NCBI GenBank assembly: GCA_022577435.1
Contig: JAKOON010000006.1
Coordinates: 20,311,501 to 20,375,500, forward strand
DNA from: Embiotoca jacksoni
Taxonomy: Eukaryota > Chordata > Actinopteri > Embiotocidae
Direction of reading: 5' to 3'
DNA: 64,000 nucleotides
Position numbers and translations under genes: made by a program
The notes under the pieces: model-generated
Told to the model about the DNA's origin: nothing
The model's input: only the letters and a program-made list of their open reading frames with translations
Database searches by the model: none
Shown: positions 1 through 12,430 of the stretch, one piece after another
How the letters are laid out: every line of letters begins with the position of its first letter
How positions within the stretch are numbered: the first letter of the stretch is position 1

Positions 1-689
1 ATGTTAACAGCTACAATTGAATTATTATATATATGTTTATCTGAGGATGAGTCCTACACTGACTCTGGTGATCAGATAATTTTTCCTCTAGACCCACCAT
101 GAGGTTGGCATTTGTGGTTCTGAGTCGAAGCCCAATGGATGGATTGCTATAGAATCAAAATCCTCCCACAACATCCTACAACTAATTTTGTGATGCCAAT
201 TAGATTCCTCACCACAATTTTAAGTTTAGTTAAGTTTAGGATCAAATGTTTTGTCTGAACATTCTGATTTGTATTGATTAGTTAACATGCTAACAACTGC
301 TGCTGGGTTTCCATTATCTAGGAGCCAGTGGGAGCTGAGCTCCATTGAAAACAGTCAAATCATTCATATGTGAGGGACGTGGATGCATCACCACCATTAT
401 GTTAATCACAATAATGCATCTTTCAATGTACGTTGACAAGATAAACAGCCTGAGAGAAATGTGTTTTACAAAAGAACTGCACAAAATCCTTTTCAGAAAG
501 ACTTTACCACCAAGCCTCCATGGTGCACAGTAGAATATTGCACAAATTATACCTATTGAGAGCACATAAACCCATTTGGAAGAAATCACTATTATTAGGT
601 AGAAAGCAGTGGTACAGACGTTTAGCCTTGCCTCTGAAACTAAAGGCCACTGATGCTGACAAAGTCTACACGTTATGTCTATCACATCA
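1..689. other. Intergenic, no gene recognised
   Basis: AT-rich sequence with no exon-like block that I recognise. A minus-strand open frame runs through 314-787. Only its first part (about 700-787) resembles anything, namely the end of the neighbouring Tc1 relic; the rest looks like chance. Confidence 0.5.
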
Positions 690-1130
690 TAAGATTGACC
701 CTCAGTAATGTTCAAATCAGGGGACTCTGATTTCCACTCCACAAACTTTATATTTCCCTTCCTTGACTGACTGTAAGACATTTGCATTTAGAATTTGCTG
801 ATATTTCGTGGAATCCCTTCTCCCCTGTATTTGCAGGGTCTTTTCTGCACCACTGGCACAACCACCCTACACAACCATTTTCTCCAAACATACCATTGAT
901 GAATGTGGCCAGACTTGACTTTTATACTGAGGTTTCAGGTATGGTTTCCTTTTGATGACTCTTTCACGTAGACCCCATTGTGCATCATTACACAGTGAAA
1001 CAGAGCACCATCCTTGCAGCAATACAGGCGTTTTGCTTCGTTTTTCTGCAAATTGCAGACGTGCAGTTTTATTTGCTCTTCCAGATCGACTTTCAGCAAA
1101 TCCCCATGACACCAATTTCATACTGACATC
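690..1130 (-). pseudogene. Decayed Tc1/mariner-type transposase
   Basis: The minus strand shows pieces of a Tc1-like DDE transposase in the right order but in different frames. At about 1120-870 a frame reads NKTARLQFAEKRSKTP and then RKPYLKPQYKSQ, recalling the family block 'RL.FA..H...P' followed by the Y.P segment before the GGGS-MVW motif. At about 815-760 another frame gives DSTKYQQILNANVLQSV, very like the family's 'STKY..IL..N'. At about 745-700 a third gives VEWKSESPDLN, matching the conserved 'EWPSQSPDLNPIE'. The stretch between STKY and SPDLN, which normally carries the DNDPKH catalytic Asp, appears deleted. I could not find terminal inverted repeats. The family call is from motif memory; the frameshifts and deletion are seen directly. 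It cannot encode a working enzyme. Confidence 0.7.
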
Positions 1131-2948
1131 TCAGAGAGTTGAACTTGCAGGCTGGAAGCACTTTGACATATATTTATAGCCTCAATCAGGTTTGCACATA
1201 CCTCATGCCAAACCTTTGCACATGCTACAGTTATTTATTTTGTTCTAAGTTAATAAAATGTGTAAACACTTGAAGAAAGCCTCATTTGTTAATGTCTGCT
1301 TGGTGTCGGGATTGTTCCCTCTTATTTCTGCATACAACTGTATGGAGCTCATCGAGACCCTTCACCAGTGTTGCTTCAATGTCTGCATTCTTGTTTCTTT
1401 ATTTCTTACATTTCCTATTTAGCTCCCCATATTTGCATCCAACCTCAGTTACATTTGAAATCCATATTCAGCCCATCCACTCTTCTCCCTGATGCCACTC
1501 TCTTCCTTTCATCCTTGTTTTTCTCTCTGATCTCACCCAGGGTTGGGCCATTACAGTAAAGAGCTGCCAACTCTGAAAGAAATGTCATTAGTGAAATATA
1601 TGTGATACAACTTGCTATCATATAAACCCAAATAGAAATTCATTCTAACTCTATTTTCTGCTCATTTCTTGGTGCCCAGAGAACAAAGCAGTAGAACATT
1701 TTCTCATATATACCAACAAAGGAAGAGAATATTATGAAACCCATTCTGCAATCACACCTGTATAATGTCTCTTTAGTCAGAAAAATAATACATTTACATT
1801 TGTAAGCATGGCTGAATTAAAGCAACAGGGGGCTCTGCGGCAAAAAATGAGTTATGGTCCCCTCCCTCTGTTCTATGTGCATCATGTTTCTTTCAGGTAC
1901 CTATCAAGTACTGTGACCACAGGGCCTTCTAATTATATATTTGCCCAAAGCTCCAGAAACCAAACAGATTCAAACTGAATAAGATACAATAGTATTCTAG
2001 GTTTTCTTAGTAGCGTATTCACTGGGCAGGTTTGGCAACTTCTTTCCACAAAATGAGATTTCCAATATGATTCCAATCTGTCTGTGCTCCGCATCATTGT
2101 GGATGTTTGATTCTACTATTATTGAAATTTTATTCTCATTAATTTTGTTTTACAGAGTAAATAAAAAGGTCAAACATGCTATGGATGTAAATGCGCATGG
2201 AGGAATTGTTGACCTTTGACCAGGATCCCACTGGGCTGTGCAGTGACTTTGACATTGTGGACAAAAACTGGGTTACTACTGATATGGTTTTGGTCTTGTG
2301 CCTATTCTAAGTGTACTGCGCATTTGAATACCGGTACTACGATATTACTTAGTATGCCAGACAAATATTTAGTATGTCCAAATACATAAAACGTGAAATG
2401 TACCATGCCAAAAATACCAGGATATCCTACTGCATTTGGTTGTATTTTGCAGTATGCAAGTCAGCATGCTTCTCTGGACAGCGGAAGTTACCTCGCATCG
2501 ACTGAGCCACACAGAACGTTTGTGGCACCAATGCTCCGGCTACATTTCACAAAATGTAGAAAAAACAGAAGATGTATGAAGAAGTGTAACATAAAGTGTA
2601 CCACTTGTTCCAAACTGCATCCTTTTTCCTTTTACTTAAAATGAAAAGCTATGGATCATGACAAATATGACCAAGAGGATCAAAGTTCAAAGCACATTTT
2701 TATGACAAATTAGTATGTCCCAATTGTATGCATATTGCATTTCACAATACATATAACTCTATTTTGAGATACTTTTTTTTTAGCTCCTTCCCCTGTAGGT
2801 ACTGATTGATCGAACACTTAAGCCAATGGAGCACAGGCAACCGCCATGTTTAAAACCTCCTGTAAACAGTAAGCCAGGTAAACTACAGCTACAAGCGTAG
2901 TCCTTTAAAAAGTTGAGGAAACAGTTTCAAATGGAGGCTCACACTACG
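1131..2948. other. Intergenic; possible old interspersed repeat at 2330-2760
   Basis: No gene seen. Between about 2330 and 2760 phrases such as 'tagtatgtcc' and 'ttagtatgcc' recur (about 2350, 2372 and 2711). This resembles nonautonomous DNA elements common in fish, but I found no clear inverted ends or target duplication. Confidence 0.4.
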
Positions 2949-3668
2949 GAGAAATGGACCAACAATGAAATCCAACTTTTTTAAGCGTATCTGCATCTCC
3001 CGTGATTCAGTGTTATTTTGATTAATCAAAGAGAAATATAAAAATCTCCACATGCTTCTCCAACCAGCTTGGTGCTTTGGGGTTGCACTACACAGCAAAG
3101 GAGTGCTGTGAGAAAACCCAAGAAATTAAAACAAGATTAGAAGAAAAAAGATCACAACAATCAGAATGGGTCGGACCCAAAAATCAGCAAGTGGTATTGG
3201 ACACTAGACGTGATTCTTGGCCACAGTCCGGCACACACTGTAATACCAGAACAAAGGACTCAGCAGCTGCATGTGTTTCTGGAGGCCGTTGGCAGCGGGA
3301 ATTGTAGTTTGCAATAACCGTATAGGCTCTAAATAGAATAATATAATTTAAAATATTTTAAAAAACGGCACACTAAAATATAAAAATGATATTTCAACTA
3401 TTCCCCCCTTTTTGGGGGGGAAGAAAGAGAAAAAAGGATGACTCCAGTGTCCTGCGTCTAGTAAAGGAGATGCTGGAGTTGGTGGAGGAGAACCGCAGGC
3501 AGAGCAACACTCAATTACAAGACCTTATTAGTATGAGGAAAGAACAGACAGAGAGAGTCTGAAGAACGGGAGCAGCAGTGGGCAGAGGCTACAGAGGGAA
3601 GCCGCCAGCACACTGACTTTCAGGAAGGCCACTTGACCATCCTGGGTAGGCTTGTGGCGAGGTAGCAT
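2949..3668 (+). pseudogene. Decayed Myb/SANT-like DNA-binding gene (Harbinger-associated type)
   Basis: A broken frame opens with EKWTNNEIQLF at 2949-2981, matching the 'W+..E...F' start of Myb/SANT-like trihelix domains. It then hits stops at 2982 and again shortly after. Further on, about 3085-3245, another frame gives CTTQQRSAVRKPKKLKQD and then KKKDHNNQNGSDPK, WYWTLDVILGHSPA. These match the helix-3 and tail pattern 'T..QCR.K.K.LK..Y+..KDHN..SG.D.K...WY..LD.I.GHRPA'. A further block at about 3439-3560 (VLRLVKEMLELVEENRRQ) fits the charged C-terminal coiled tail, again with a frameshift. Such genes accompany PIF/Harbinger transposons and also occur as domesticated copies. The frame breaks are seen directly; the family is by resemblance. 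Confidence 0.6.
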
Positions 3669-6600
3669 GGCCCAATTCATCCTGACTTAGACTCGCTCCA
3701 TAGTTTAAAAAAATATAAATATTTTAAGCTTTTTGCACATACTCTTGTTTACACATAGTTTAATGTTTTGCACAAACTTTTGTTCATTCATTTGCACACG
3801 TGTATGTAGGAAACGTAACATGCAAATACATGCGAGTAAAGTTAGTTAGTTCTGGAGGAGTAAAAAGATTAAGCCCTAGTTGAGTAAATTCACTTTAAAA
3901 AAAATCTTCCAGCAAAACCAAATCTGTTATTCATGAAGACCAAGCTCATGCAATCTAGGGGGCTGCTTGAGTCTGTGCCAAGCCATCACAAAAAACTGGC
4001 ATGAAGCAAACCCCACACCTGAGACCACTCCACACACTCACACACCTGGAGATATCCTGGGACAGCAACACTCTGAACTAACAGCAGGCTCAGAAGTCTG
4101 AGTGTCCAAACGAATTTAATCACTTGTAGTGAGAGTCAGATCAAATGAAATTGATCAAACATGAGTGTGTGTGCAGATAAAACAAGAAAGAATGATGGAT
4201 AAATGGCTGATATTGAAAATGAGGGTAGGTGGAATTAGATCTGTGACTATTTGGCTAAATGAAGGAAAAGTGAAATCAGAGGTTAAATACATGAATGAAT
4301 GCGTAACCTCATACTGCTGGCAGCAATACTCTCTTTTAGTGTTTAATCATAAAAACTAGACCAGTAATTAATAAAAAAAAACAAGCTGCAGCAACACAAT
4401 CTGTTCCATCAATACTGAATGTATTAACATTTTAATCCTTATAATAATACTCACGATCAGGCTTTGTATTTAAATTCATAAGTTATTCCTCTTCTAAATG
4501 AAGTAGTCATCATTGTTGGTGTGAAAACCACAGTTCCACAGTGGATTCAAATTAGCGTCATACATAAAAAGGGATTTATGCGAAAAGAGGATCATTCAAA
4601 GTAATTTTATCTCATTAAGTCTGTTTGTTTGCTTTTCTGCCACATTAGAGCTAAATTACTGCTAATGCAACCTGAACATGCTGCTTGTTAAAAGTGTAGC
4701 CTGTAAAGGGTGGCGTTGATTGGAAAGAAGCCACACAGGTTACTGTTAAAACTTGTTTTCGACAACATCTTTCTGACATCAGATAGGGAGTGTCTGTTCT
4801 GTCTGTTAGGGTAAGGTTCTAGTTCTTCAAATGTGTCACCTGACCACATCAAGAATCAGATATGTTTATAGTTATTTTGATCAACCAGACTGGAAGGTAG
4901 GGTGAAAAGCTGCTGGTCATTTGAGAGTGTTTAACAATGGGTATAACGTTCACATTTTCAGACGGTCTCCCCAGGGGGGGCAACAATGGTGTTGTATTGG
5001 GTTGGACACATAAGAAGTGCTGTAGTGACAACCAACCATGACATCACCCATTAGTTTGTGAACTGCTGTTTTGAAGTCATCTTGGTTTTTTGAAAACCAG
5101 AAGATTGTATTTCATGAGAGAATTTGAATTGGAGTCTTTGAAGCTAGACACTTTTAGTAGCTAACCCCAAGCAGCCCTCGGTAGTATTGCACTTCTGCAT
5201 TAACTTCACTACGTCCACTTTAATATACATTCTATGGAAGTGCTACAAATAGTTGAGTAACACATGACAAATAAGAGCTTACCAAACAGCTGGCCAATTC
5301 AGAGAGGTGGTTTCTGAGGCTTTCCAACAATTCGACATGTAGTTTGGACGGACAAATATCTTGCTAAAAGAGAAACGTCTGCCTTTGCAACCTAGACAAT
5401 ATTTTGCCATTATTTTGAGTGCTACTGAATAGTGGGGACAATGCATTTTGGAAATGGTCCAGTATAGAGTTCTGTACATCACAAGCCCCTGTTTGTTTAA
5501 AAAAAAAATTGAAAAATGAATGGTGCCAGCGTTGTGTTAAGCCATCAGAATTCACTGGGCACTTTAATTGCAATGATATTGAACGCTATATTGCAAAACT
5601 TAATAGAATCAACATTACAGACCCTCATAATGTCCCTGGCATGATTTTCATGAGTCTGGAAAACAGCTAGAAGAGACAACACTCCAGACCTGTACAACAA
5701 CGTTTTGGACTACATTTTTATTCACTTAATCCAGTAAAGTTTAATTTAATATTCATAACATAACTTCATAACCACTGTTTTTGCCAACTGCCAACATGAC
5801 TTGGTCTCATCAGTAGTATCACACTTGGGTCAACGTGACAGCTGTAGTGGACTATTTTGTACTTTTAGCTGGAAGTGCAGGATATAAGAGGGAATATTGT
5901 TCTTGTTGTTATTTTTTGTATTAATGCTTTGCAATATACCCTTAAATTATTACAGAGTTGTTTTTCCATTTCAGTAATATGGTAGTTTCAATTGGACTTA
6001 CCCTTTTTAAATGTTTTGGTTCAGCAGTATCCATTAATGGAAACTCTGCTCCAAGAAAAACGAACTTAACTTAATATATTCAAACCAGTTCCCAAAACAA
6101 TTATGTTAATTCTATTTTCCAGAGGGCCAGAACTGCCATTTAGTGTTAACTACTTCCTCTGAGAGTCAAAATGTGTGATTACTCTACGGAAGTATACATT
6201 CGTTTTTAAGATTTAAAAAAAAAAATGTAAATAAATGTTTAAAATTTGACATTTTTCTTTTTCTGAAATGCATAATTTAACCCTTTGAATGCATGTAAAT
6301 ACATAAAGATTAAAGCACATGCACTGTCTTAATGTTCATATTCTCTGTCCTGATTCGTGAGATTGGTACATATGCCACTGAAATTATCCTAATAGCTATG
6401 CACTTTTTTAAAAAAAAGGACCAAATGTAGTAATATTATTTCCTTTTTAGAATGCTGAAGAACAAATTTCAAGTGAAAAAATTAATGTCAGATGAGGACG
6501 CACATGAGAACCTTCAAAATATAGGGCATTCACAACATCTCTCACAAGTACGGAAAATTAAAGTATCCTACATTGAGTCAGATCTGCTTCAGAAATTAAT

Positions 6601-8916
6601 AAAAGCAGACACTGCCAAGAAGGTCATTGTGTAAAGATGCAAGCAGCACAGCACATTTTATGGAAATTTTCATGTGGTTTTCCAAGCAGTCACGAGCATG
6701 TAAGCAAGTAAAGCACTTCTACCAAACAAGTCTTCCTCTTAAATGTGGTCACGCATTGCAAAAAATATGTAACATCATACACGGCAGAGCTCTAATAACA
6801 GAACACAGTGAGAAGATGAAGTCAGCCATTAGCACAAGTCTGGGGAACTCTGCAAAGAACTCTGGCAGGAAGTATACAGTTTAACTGAGAACGTGGGGAG
6901 AGGCTGCAAAGATGCAACTAAAAGGCTTCTAAGAGAGGGACACTCCTGTCCTACGTCAGAATATTACAGTCCCACTCACAAAGGATGAATAGAAATTGCA
7001 CATTTCAGTCTGGTGAATATTAAGGGTAAAAGGGTATGAAATAAAGTTGCTCTGCTATTACCAGACATGGGTGATGAACATACATCACAAAGAGAACAAT
7101 TTTCACCCTGACTCTGATCCTGCCAACACTAAAGTGGACGACTTGTATCACCCTCCTCTGAGATGAATGAGCTTATTAAAGTCAGTACCATTTTCTATAA
7201 TCGTCAGGGTTTATGTATCTAATCATCTATTGTACTCATAAATATGTGAACTGTCAAGTTTTTACCTTTGAGTTTTGTTTTTTGAATGTAGCCAGGAGGG
7301 TCAGAGGTTTTTTTTCAACTGTTTCTGATAATTGTTTTATTGTACAGCTAGCAAGTCTGATTTTTCCAGCAAGCTGTTTCTTTTATTTTGCTTTCATGTG
7401 TTCATGTAGAAGTTGATTATTTTTCCTTTTAAAAACCAGCATGAGCTCATAAAATGAGGTTTATGAAGATACATTGTTCCCGAATGTTAGCTCCCAGTGA
7501 ATTAAGCTATTTGTGAAGTGACTGTACAGTTGAGTAATTGCACTGAATGTATTTTCTTGTGGTATATTTATTTTTGGGGCATTTAGAAGGAAGCCACTAC
7601 TGTTGTTTCTTTCTAGTCTTGTTTCTAGTTATGATTGCTGTTGTCTCGCAGAGCATTAGAGTATGAGTTTATACTGAAAGTGATTCAGCTGAGCTATTCA
7701 ATGGAGATAGAAGGGGGTACTAACTACTGATACACCCGACAGACTGGTTTGGGCAGCAGTGTCCTTGTAGTGCATAAAAAAACAATATGTGTGTGTTGTG
7801 TGTGTGTGTGTGAGAACAGATTTCATGGTGCACAGTAAACATCTGACATTAAAGTCATTGTACCTGCCACTTCAGGAGAGACCAACTGCAGTGAGTTTCA
7901 GTACCTTTCTTAAGGAATGTTTAATGAGGGGTTGTCACCATTAGATGTTAACTGGCACACAGCTTCAGTAACAAGTGATCTGACATATAAATGTCACTCT
8001 TCACAGACTTTGGTCTGGCTCATTTACTCACTGAGTCAGTTGAAGATATTTTCTTCGGAAAAATAATTTCAAGTAGAGAATCCAACCCACTATCTTATTT
8101 CACGACCAACTGCAATCCAACCATCTGTGATTTAGCAGGTCCAACAGTGGATTAGAACATAATGTGATAACCACTAAATTAGTCCCTTTTGAAAAACGTG
8201 CTGTTCCTACACACAGTTTAGTCATAAGAATGTAATAGAAAATTTACAAGTAATTTGTTTTCCAATTCTAAACTTCTCATGTCGAAGTGGCAAATGGAGA
8301 GGCAGTAAACGGGCGAGGAGTTGTACACACTGCTGTAATTTGTTAGGAGAAGTACTAAAAGTAGTTTTAGTTATGGTGGAATTGAAGTAAACTCCATGCA
8401 CGTCCTCGACAAAATATGTGTCCACTCGATAGAATTTACAGTGCAATAGTAAGATAAGAACGCTCTCCATTTAATTCATATTCCCATTAAGGAATGTATT
8501 TAGGCCACATAGAGCCATAGATAGCCAATTAATCAATGAATCGGCTACACGTGTGTTTCCTCTCCGTCTGCAGTGTGCAGCACAATAAAAGACCATCAAG
8601 GGCAGAAAAAGGAGGTGGCCGCACAGCGCGACTTGCAATTACCACCCTGATTTCCGCCTGTCTCGGGCTCAGGCTTAACGTAAAGCTCATACACCAAAGC
8701 CACATTCAGCCCAGTGCAGGAGGGGACAATGGGTGAAGGTGCTGAAAAAAATGAGCTGTGTGAAGGAGCCCGGCATGTGCGAGGTCTGGCACATCAGCTT
8801 CTTCCATCTGCAGCCAACGTCGACGGGGAGACAATTGTTAGACTGATGGCCGCTGTATCCCTGCTGGCAGAGACAGATGCACTGACTCATGCACATACTG
8901 CATGTGCACAGTCTAT
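3669..8916. other. Intergenic, no gene recognised
   Basis: AT-rich DNA without a recognisable exon. It contains a minus-strand copy of an interspersed repeat (5025-5190, listed separately) and a short GT run near 7787-7812. Sequence at about 8480-8700 is more GC-balanced and free of simple repeats, so it could be conserved non-coding DNA, but this cannot be judged from one genome. Confidence 0.4.
5025..5190 (-). repeat. Interspersed repeat, reverse copy (third copy in window)
   Basis: Read on the minus strand, this contains CTTCAAAACAGCAGTTCACA followed by AACTAATGGGTGATGTCATGG. The same phrase appears, with substitutions, at 29712-29765 and 47015-47065. Further into the copy, 'actccaattcaaattctctc' parallels 'actcccattgaacttgtctc' near 29407. 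Three diverged copies, two in one orientation and one in the other, show a dispersed repeat rather than a local duplication. Confidence 0.6.
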
Positions 8917-10946
<2,030 letters not shown>

Positions 10947-11039
10947 CCCTCCTCTTCCTCTTCCTCCTCCTCGTCCTCCTCCTCCTCTTCCTCCTCTTCC
11001 TCCTCCTCTTCCTCCTCCTCCTCCTCCTCCTCTTCCTCT

Positions 11040-11095
<56 letters not shown>

Positions 11096-11111
11096 CTCCT
11101 CCTCCTCCTCA

Positions 11112-11147
<36 letters not shown>

Positions 11148-11157
11148 TGCTCCTCCT

Positions 11158-11188
<31 letters not shown>

Positions 11189-11240
11189 CTCTTCCTCCTC
11201 CTCTTCCTCCTCCTCCTCCTCCTCCTCCTCCTCTTCCTCT

Positions 11241-11272
<32 letters not shown>

Positions 11273-11280
11273 CTCCTCCT

Positions 11281-11314
<34 letters not shown>

Positions 11315-11407
11315 CTCTTCCTCCTCCTCCTCCTCATCCTCTTCCTCCTCCTCTTCCTCCTCCTCCTCCTCCTCCTCTTCCTCCTCCTCCTCCTCCTCCT
11401 CCTCCCC
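10947..11407. repeat. (CCT)n/(CTT) polypyrimidine tract, 461 bp
   Basis: The + strand here is almost purely C and T, built from CCT units with frequent CTT; the rare breaks include single A or G bases such as 'cctcat', 'ctcgtc' and 'cttgct'. The other strand is (AGG)n. It yields spurious long open frames of poly-Leu, poly-Pro, poly-Ser, poly-Glu and poly-Arg in several readings, none of them genes. Such tracts can adopt triplex (H-DNA) structure and are unstable in length. Confidence 0.97.
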
Positions 11408-12343
11408 GGCTCCCTGGCTGCTGATTACCTGCTGATTACTCACACACCTGTTTCCCATCATCACTCATCAACTCACATCAACACACAGTCGAGCTGTGAT
11501 CAGCCAGCGAGTGCGGCCCAGCTCTCCCTCCGCTTTACTTCCTCTGCTCCTTGGTCTTCCACTTATCGTCTGCCTCTCAACCCCCACCGGCCAAACCCCA
11601 AACCCCCCCCCACCCCACCCCTCCACCCTCTGCTTCCTCACACTAAAGATGATAAAAGCTGGTGTTTTCAACCAGCCTTGTGTTTGGGTCCTCTCCTTAG
11701 TCCAGACACACGGATTCTCACCTAAATAGTTGTTTGTTGTTTTTTTTTACCACATGACCCTAGGAGGGGAGGGGAGGGGTGTTCATAGCAACCAAAACAA
11801 ATTACACGAAAGGAAATAATTAAAGCGAGACCGCGATCTCAAAGACATGGATGGGCGACACAAGCGAACGATGTGCCTCTGCTGCTCTCATATACTTTTA
11901 TGATTCACCGCACATTCACCACACGATCTGACGTGCCTCAAATTGATCATGTTCCGCTGTCTCCTTTTCAGAATTGCTATCCATCAGAGCTCAGCACTGC
12001 CGACACAGCTATAGATCAGCGATGCAAATTGACATGTCAGAGTTCACTAGAAATCAGCTCAACCCGAAGATTACATTTAAATTGACTTTGTCCTTTCCTC
12101 CGGATTTTCAGATTGTGAGAGTTTAAATCAGATGAATTCCATCTTGTGTGAAAGTTTGCATTGCGATGCCTATCACATGCATGTAAATAGCAGCCTACGT
12201 GAGGGGATTTGAAACAATGAATGTGGGTGTATGTGTTAGCTCGTTTCAGCACCATCGAGCAGACTGAAGAGAAGAGGCAGATTGAAAATGAACCATGTTA
12301 TTATTCCAATGACTCTTTAGGCTCTCAAGTGAAATGACTGGAG

Positions 12344-12344
<1 letters not shown>
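11408..12344. other. Intergenic, no gene recognised
   Basis: GC-richer flank of the polypyrimidine tract with C-runs near 11600, then AT-rich DNA. No exon is recognisable. Confidence 0.4.

Positions 12345-12428
<84 letters not shown>
12345..12428. repeat. (TG)n microsatellite, 84 bp
   Basis: Uninterrupted TG array of 42 units. Confidence 0.98.

Positions 12429-12430
<2 letters not shown>

Noticed and set aside
314..700. 157-codon minus-strand open frame as a gene
   Set aside because: Only its start overlaps the Tc1 relic; the remainder has no motif and is probably a chance frame.
8090..8205. tRNA-like sequence on the minus strand (A-box-like 'agtggttatcac' at 8175-8164)
   Set aside because: It resembles the 5' part of tRNA-Val, but there is no convincing B box, anticodon arm or acceptor pairing. 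At most it is an old tRNA-derived SINE.
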